A DNA stretch of 64,000 nt from Limnospira platensis (GTDB lineage Bacteria; Cyanobacteriota; Cyanobacteriia; Cyanobacteriales; Microcoleaceae), in NCBI RefSeq assembly GCF_046480435.1, contig NZ_PKGC01000005.1; one strand, given 5' to 3'. Shown piece after piece: positions 60,602 through 64,000 of the stretch (its first letter is position 1; every line of letters begins with the position of its first letter). Position numbers and translations under genes: made by a program. The notes beneath the pieces were generated by a model that saw nothing but the letters and a program-made list of their open reading frames with translations, was not told the DNA's origin and searched no databases.

Positions 60602-62536
60602 GTGAGTCGGAAGTGGTTGGAAGTTTTCAAAAACAAAGGGGCTGATCTCAAAGAAATTATCGCCTGTGCGATCGCCAATGCAAGCATCATCCTGGGAATT
60701 TTGTTGCTGAAACAGCTAGGAGGACTCCAGACCCTGGAATTGATAGCCTTTGATGTGATGGTGCGACTACGCGACGATTTAGAACCAGATCCGCGATTAT
60801 TGATAGTGGGTATCACCGAGGAAGATATACTCGCCTTTAATCGCTGGCCCTTATCTGATGAAGTTATCGCCCAACTTTTAGATCGCCTCTCCCAGCTACA
60901 ACCTCAAGCGATCGGTTTAGATATCTATCGCGACATTCCCTATGAACCCGGACATCAATCATTAGTCCAACAGCTTGACAACCCCAAAATTATCACCATC
61001 AAAGCCCTGGGAGACTCAGACATTCAGGGAACCCCCGCCCCTCCCACAGTCCCCCCCAATCGCGTCGGATTCAATGATTTGTTACTAGACCCTGATGGAG
61101 TTGTGCGCCGCAATTTAATGTTAGCCACCATTGAAGACGAAACCTTCTACTCATTTTCCATGCAACTCGCCCTCAGATATTGGCAAAAACAGGGCATTAA
61201 CCCCACCAATAGCCCCCTTCACCCTGATGGTATTCGTTGGGGTCGCGCGGAATTTTTACCCCTTCACCACACCAGCGGCGGATATCAGACCATTGATGAC
61301 CAAGGATATCAAATTCTCCTCGATTACCGCTCCCGTAAAGCCGTCGCCAGGGTTGTCAGTGTTAGCCAAGTTATCTATGGTAACATCCCCCCCTCTTGGG
61401 TAGAGGATAAAATCGTCTTAATCGGAACGATCGCCCCCAGTGGAAAAGATCTATTTCTAACTCCCTATAGTCCCAGTCGCAAAATTTCCCCCAAAATGCC
61501 AGGAGTGTTAATTCACGCCCAAATGGTTAGCCAACTTTTGGATGCAGTGGCGGGGGAACGTTCTTTATTTGTGTTTTGGCCACAGTGGACAGAGTTTATC
61601 TGGGCTATAGTTTGGGGGGTAGCAGGTGTCATGGTGGTGGTCGTGGTGCGTCATCCCCTCGTGTGGATATTTTGCCCCCCAATCATGTTAGGAATTTTGT
61701 GGGTGGGGGGATTTTACCTATTTTTAAACAGTGTCTGGGTTCCCATGATTGCGCCTAGCCTGACTCTCCTATTTACCTCTGTGATTGTGATTATTTATCT
61801 GGGATTTCGTGCCCAGCGACAGCAACAGGTGGTGATGGGATTACTCGGACAAAATGCCTCCCCAGAAATCGCCAAGGCTTTATGGAATAGTCGCGATCGC
61901 CTGATGACTAACGGGAAGTTACCCGGAGAAAAACTCGTGGCTACTATGCTATTTACTGATATCCGCAATTTCAGCACTATTTCCGAGCAAATACCCCCAG
62001 AACAGCTAATCGAATGGCTCAATCAGTATCTGGCTACCTTAACCCAATGTGTTCATAGTCATCGAGGCATTATTAACAAGTTTATGGGGGATGGGATTAT
62101 GGCTGCCTTTGGTGTTCCTATCGCCCGCACTACCGACGCAGAAATCGCTCAAGATGCCTATGCAGCCGTGGCTTGTGCTTTGGAAATGCGCGATCGCCTC
62201 ATCGAGTTAAATCAACTTTGGCAATCCCAAAATCTACCCCTTATTGAAATGAGAGTTGGGATTTTTACCGGACCCTTAGTTGCTGGCAGTTTAGGCAGTC
62301 GCGATCGACTAGAATATGGTTTATTGGGAGATTCTGTTAATATTGCTTCTCGCCTCGAAAGTTGCGAGAAAGATAGACAGTCTGAACCATGTCGCATCCT
62401 CACTGCTTATCAAACCTTAGTCTATCTTCCCGATGTTTTTGATCTGGAATCTTGGGGGTTTATTCCTCTCAAGGGAAAACAGCAACTTATTGATGTTTAT
62501 CGGATTGTCGGCTGGCAATCTCCACCTCAAGCATAA
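60602..62536 (+). CDS. CHASE2-domain adenylate/guanylate cyclase
   Basis: The 644-residue membrane receptor cyclase. An N-terminal membrane helix (about 17-37) is followed by an extracytoplasmic CHASE2 domain (about 38-330, LIAFDVMVRLRDDLEPDPRLLIVGITEEDI...RWPLSDEVIAQLL), then three membrane helices (about 333-410) and a class III cyclase domain (about 440-625). Metal-binding residues are in FTDIRNFS and KFMGDGIMAAFG; the transition-state Asn/Arg in LLGDSVNIASRLE are present. The Lys in NKFMGD and Asp in LLGDSV favour ATP, so cAMP is the likely product. The GTG at 60602 is used because no better start fits. Its stop overlaps the convergent response regulator by 10 bp. Confidence 0.92.
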   Translation: MSRKWLEVFKNKGADLKEIIACAIANASIILGILLLKQLGGLQTLELIAFDVMVRLRDDLEPDPRLLIVGITEEDILAFNRWPLSDEVIAQLLDRLSQLQPQAIGLDIYRDIPYEPGHQSLVQQLDNPKIITIKALGDSDIQGTPAPPTVPPNRVGFNDLLLDPDGVVRRNLMLATIEDETFYSFSMQLALRYWQKQGINPTNSPLHPDGIRWGRAEFLPLHHTSGGYQTIDDQGYQILLDYRSRKAVARVVSVSQVIYGNIPPSWVEDKIVLIGTIAPSGKDLFLTPYSPSRKISPKMPGVLIHAQMVSQLLDAVAGERSLFVFWPQWTEFIWAIVWGVAGVMVVVVVRHPLVWIFCPPIMLGILWVGGFYLFLNSVWVPMIAPSLTLLFTSVIVIIYLGFRAQRQQQVVMGLLGQNASPEIAKALWNSRDRLMTNGKLPGEKLVATMLFTDIRNFSTISEQIPPEQLIEWLNQYLATLTQCVHSHRGIINKFMGDGIMAAFGVPIARTTDAEIAQDAYAAVACALEMRDRLIELNQLWQSQNLPLIEMRVGIFTGPLVAGSLGSRDRLEYGLLGDSVNIASRLESCEKDRQSEPCRILTAYQTLVYLPDVFDLESWGFIPLKGKQQLIDVYRIVGWQSPPQA

Positions 62537-62976
62537 CACCCCAAATAGTATTGATTCAGTCTAGGCTTTTTTGTCTTCTTTAGCAAACCCTCCACTTGAG
62601 ACAATAATACCTCCAAATCAATCGGTTTATAAATGATGCCATCCACATCGATATGAGCCTCTTCCCGGTCTTCTAAATAGCCACAAGCCGTCATAATTAA
62701 GACGGGGATAAATGGGAGGCCTTGTTGACACCTCAAAATTTTGATCACATCATAACCGCTCATTTTTGGCATCATTAAATCCAAAATAATTAAGTCGGGT
62801 GTTGATGACTCAACCATCTGCAATGCCACCTGACCACTTTCGGCTGTTTGCACGTTATATCCGGCATCTTGCAGCAGAATTTCTACTAATAATCTGCCAT
62901 CCATAGAGTCATCTACTATCAGAATATTAGCCGAATTGGGTGGAATTACACTCTCGCAACTGTTCATGTGAATCAT
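62527..62976 (-). CDS. Single-domain response regulator
   Basis: The 149-residue CheY-like receiver domain stands alone. It has the acidic pair VDDSMDG, phospho-acceptor Asp66 in ILDLMMPKMSGYD, Thr in IMTACGYL and the lysine of YKPID. The short C-terminal tail (KKTKKPRLNQYYLGCYA) is basic. No output domain. It may be a phosphorelay partner of a sensor encoded elsewhere. MNSC four residues in is an alternative start. It overlaps the cyclase gene end by 10 bp, tail to tail. Confidence 0.9.
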   Translation of the reverse strand: MIHMNSCESVIPPNSANILIVDDSMDGRLLVEILLQDAGYNVQTAESGQVALQMVESSTPDLIILDLMMPKMSGYDVIKILRCQQGLPFIPVLIMTACGYLEDREEAHIDVDGIIYKPIDLEVLLSQVEGLLKKTKKPRLNQYYLGCYA

Positions 62977-63337
62977 AATAACTTACTGTTGACAATATCA
63001 AGCCTGATTTTCCCAACTATACCCCCTAGGAGGCTAGGGCGAAAACTCTCAACTTTGATAACAGAGTTAATCCTGATATCTGGGTCAGTAGTATCATAGA
63101 GATGGCAATGATTTTGAGGGTAGCTTTCTCAGTTACCCATCCTATACTAAGAACTTATAATCTGTCTAACCTCTATCTAGGGAAGTATAAAATACCTATG
63201 TCAAGATTTGATGTTAACTTATCGGCGAATCGGCTGATTAACATAAATCTACCGATATTGTCAACAGGCTAAAACCCATGTTCTCAGGGAAGAGACCATC
63301 ACAGAAAATCAGTCTGGGGGAATAGTAATTAATGCAA
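62977..63337. other. Intergenic region between two response regulators
   Basis: A 361-bp region without a gene. CTGTTGACAATATC at 62986-62999 is repeated perfectly inverted at 63254-63267. The right copy supplies TTGACA for a leftward promoter (TTGACA, 17 nt, TTAATC at 63236-63241) that could drive the single-domain regulator with a leader of about 255 nt. Confidence 0.5.
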
Positions 63338-64000
63338 TTATTCAATCCACCCGGAGCGTAAAGCTCTCACCGCAGCCTGAGTGCGATCGTCAGCACATAA
63401 CTTATTTAAAATACTGCGAACATGAGTCTTAACTGTACCCACAGTAATATATAACTTTTCGGCAATTTCGGCGTTACTGCGTCCCCCGACAATCAATTCT
63501 AAAACCTCCAATTCCCGCTCAGTTAGGGGACAAGTAGATAAAAATTCTTTATATTCTGGTTCAACAGCATTTATAGTAACAGTAGCCGCGTTGGTATTTT
63601 CCCCGGGTAGATTTTGAGCCTGTTGTAAAACCGTGCGAGCAATAACCGGGTCAATCCAGGAATTACCTTCACTGGTGACTTGGATGGCTTCCATTAAGCG
63701 ATCGATGCTCACATCTTTAACACTATAAGAATCTGCCCCCGCCGAAAAAGCGCCCATCACAGCATCTTTATTATCGTGCATAGTCAAAATCAAAACCTTA
63801 GTATTGGGTCCCTTTTGGCTACGGAGATATTCCTTAAAAGTTTGAGTTAATTCAATCCCATCAATATCAGGTAAACCAATATCAATAATTGCCACATCAG
63901 GTCGAGTCAATTTCAACACTTCCAAACCCTGGCGACCGGTGGCGGCTTCCCCGACCACCTCCACCTGTTCACTCTGTTGTAGGGCGGTTTTTAAACCCAC
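63338..64000 (-). CDS. NarL/FixJ-type response regulator (partial, right edge)
   Basis: 220 residues are visible and the N-terminus is cut off by the window end; the first visible GTG is internal, since the receiver domain lacks its first strand and acidic pair. The phospho-acceptor Asp is in VAIIDIGLPDIDG. The C-terminal LuxR-type helix-turn-helix has LTERELEVLELIVGGRSNAEIAEKLYITVGTVKTHVRSILNKL. It is a DNA-binding transcription regulator; the regulon and partner kinase are not shown here. Confidence 0.93.
   Translation of the reverse strand: MGLKTALQQSEQVEVVGEAATGRQGLEVLKLTRPDVAIIDIGLPDIDGIELTQTFKEYLRSQKGPNTKVLILTMHDNKDAVMGAFSAGADSYSVKDVSIDRLMEAIQVTSEGNSWIDPVIARTVLQQAQNLPGENTNAATVTINAVEPEYKEFLSTCPLTERELEVLELIVGGRSNAEIAEKLYITVGTVKTHVRSILNKLCADDRTQAAVRALRSGWIE

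Overview
The window is cyanobacterial chromosome. GCGATCGC (HIP1) palindromes are dense throughout. Cyanobacterial lineage genes are present: rpaB, a complex C cofactor-assembly (CCB) protein, psb32, an ArgZ/AgrE-type arginine dihydrolase, a GUN4-fused kinase, a CHASE2 cyclase and a large pentapeptide-repeat protein. Gene content and style fit a filamentous Oscillatoriales strain, most likely Arthrospira/Limnospira; the genus is inference. Most genes are single or in short pairs, and many neighbours are convergent with no gap or a few bases of overlap.

Layout. 1-5.5 kb: a left-edge partial gene, a membrane-anchored polyprenyl synthase and a pentapeptide-repeat protein. 5.5-10.8 kb: an orphan antitoxin-like gene, lhgO, an ammonium transporter fused to a PAS domain and then, after a frameshift, to a PP2C phosphatase, and two exported proteins, one a c-type haem protein. 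10.8-25.2 kb: housekeeping genes (M48 protease/LemA, aminotransferase, ferredoxin, RadA, RpaB, CCB protein, DUF456, MgtE, ObgE, Psb32). 25.3-33 kb: a nonsense-split STAND NTPase, MiaE, an acetyltransferase, Prs, a Pro-rich Ser/Thr kinase, BioD and an isolated 5S rRNA with its own promoter and terminator. 33-41 kb: the arginine dihydrolase, a C5-methyltransferase/endonuclease pair and an RND pump. 41-45.4 kb: a two-gene STAND-NTPase/WD40 operon. 45.8-53 kb: SpeA, a GalU-like enzyme, MalQ, a GT25-type transferase lying between a direct duplication of the malQ 5' end, and CbiX. 53.2-57 kb: a 41-repeat CRISPR array with a degenerate end, abutting a HIP1-bearing minisatellite. 57-64 kb: a WecG/TagA transferase, a kinase-GUN4 fusion, MtnD, rnpB, a CHASE2 cyclase and two response regulators, the last cut by the window edge.

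Themes. Arginine use is represented by the dihydrolase and SpeA, alpha-glucan metabolism by MalQ and the GalU-like enzyme, and tetrapyrrole supply or sensing by CbiX and GUN4. Signalling genes are numerous: two kinases, a cyclase, three response regulators and the ammonium-sensor fusion. Defence-type loci are the CRISPR array (no cas genes in the window), the restriction-modification pair, the split STAND/WD40 operon and the broken STAND gene. The most unusual features are the ammonium transporter-phosphatase frameshift, the split STAND/WD40 pair, the malQ 5' duplication, the autonomous 5S unit and the CRISPR end with its adjoining HIP1 minisatellite.
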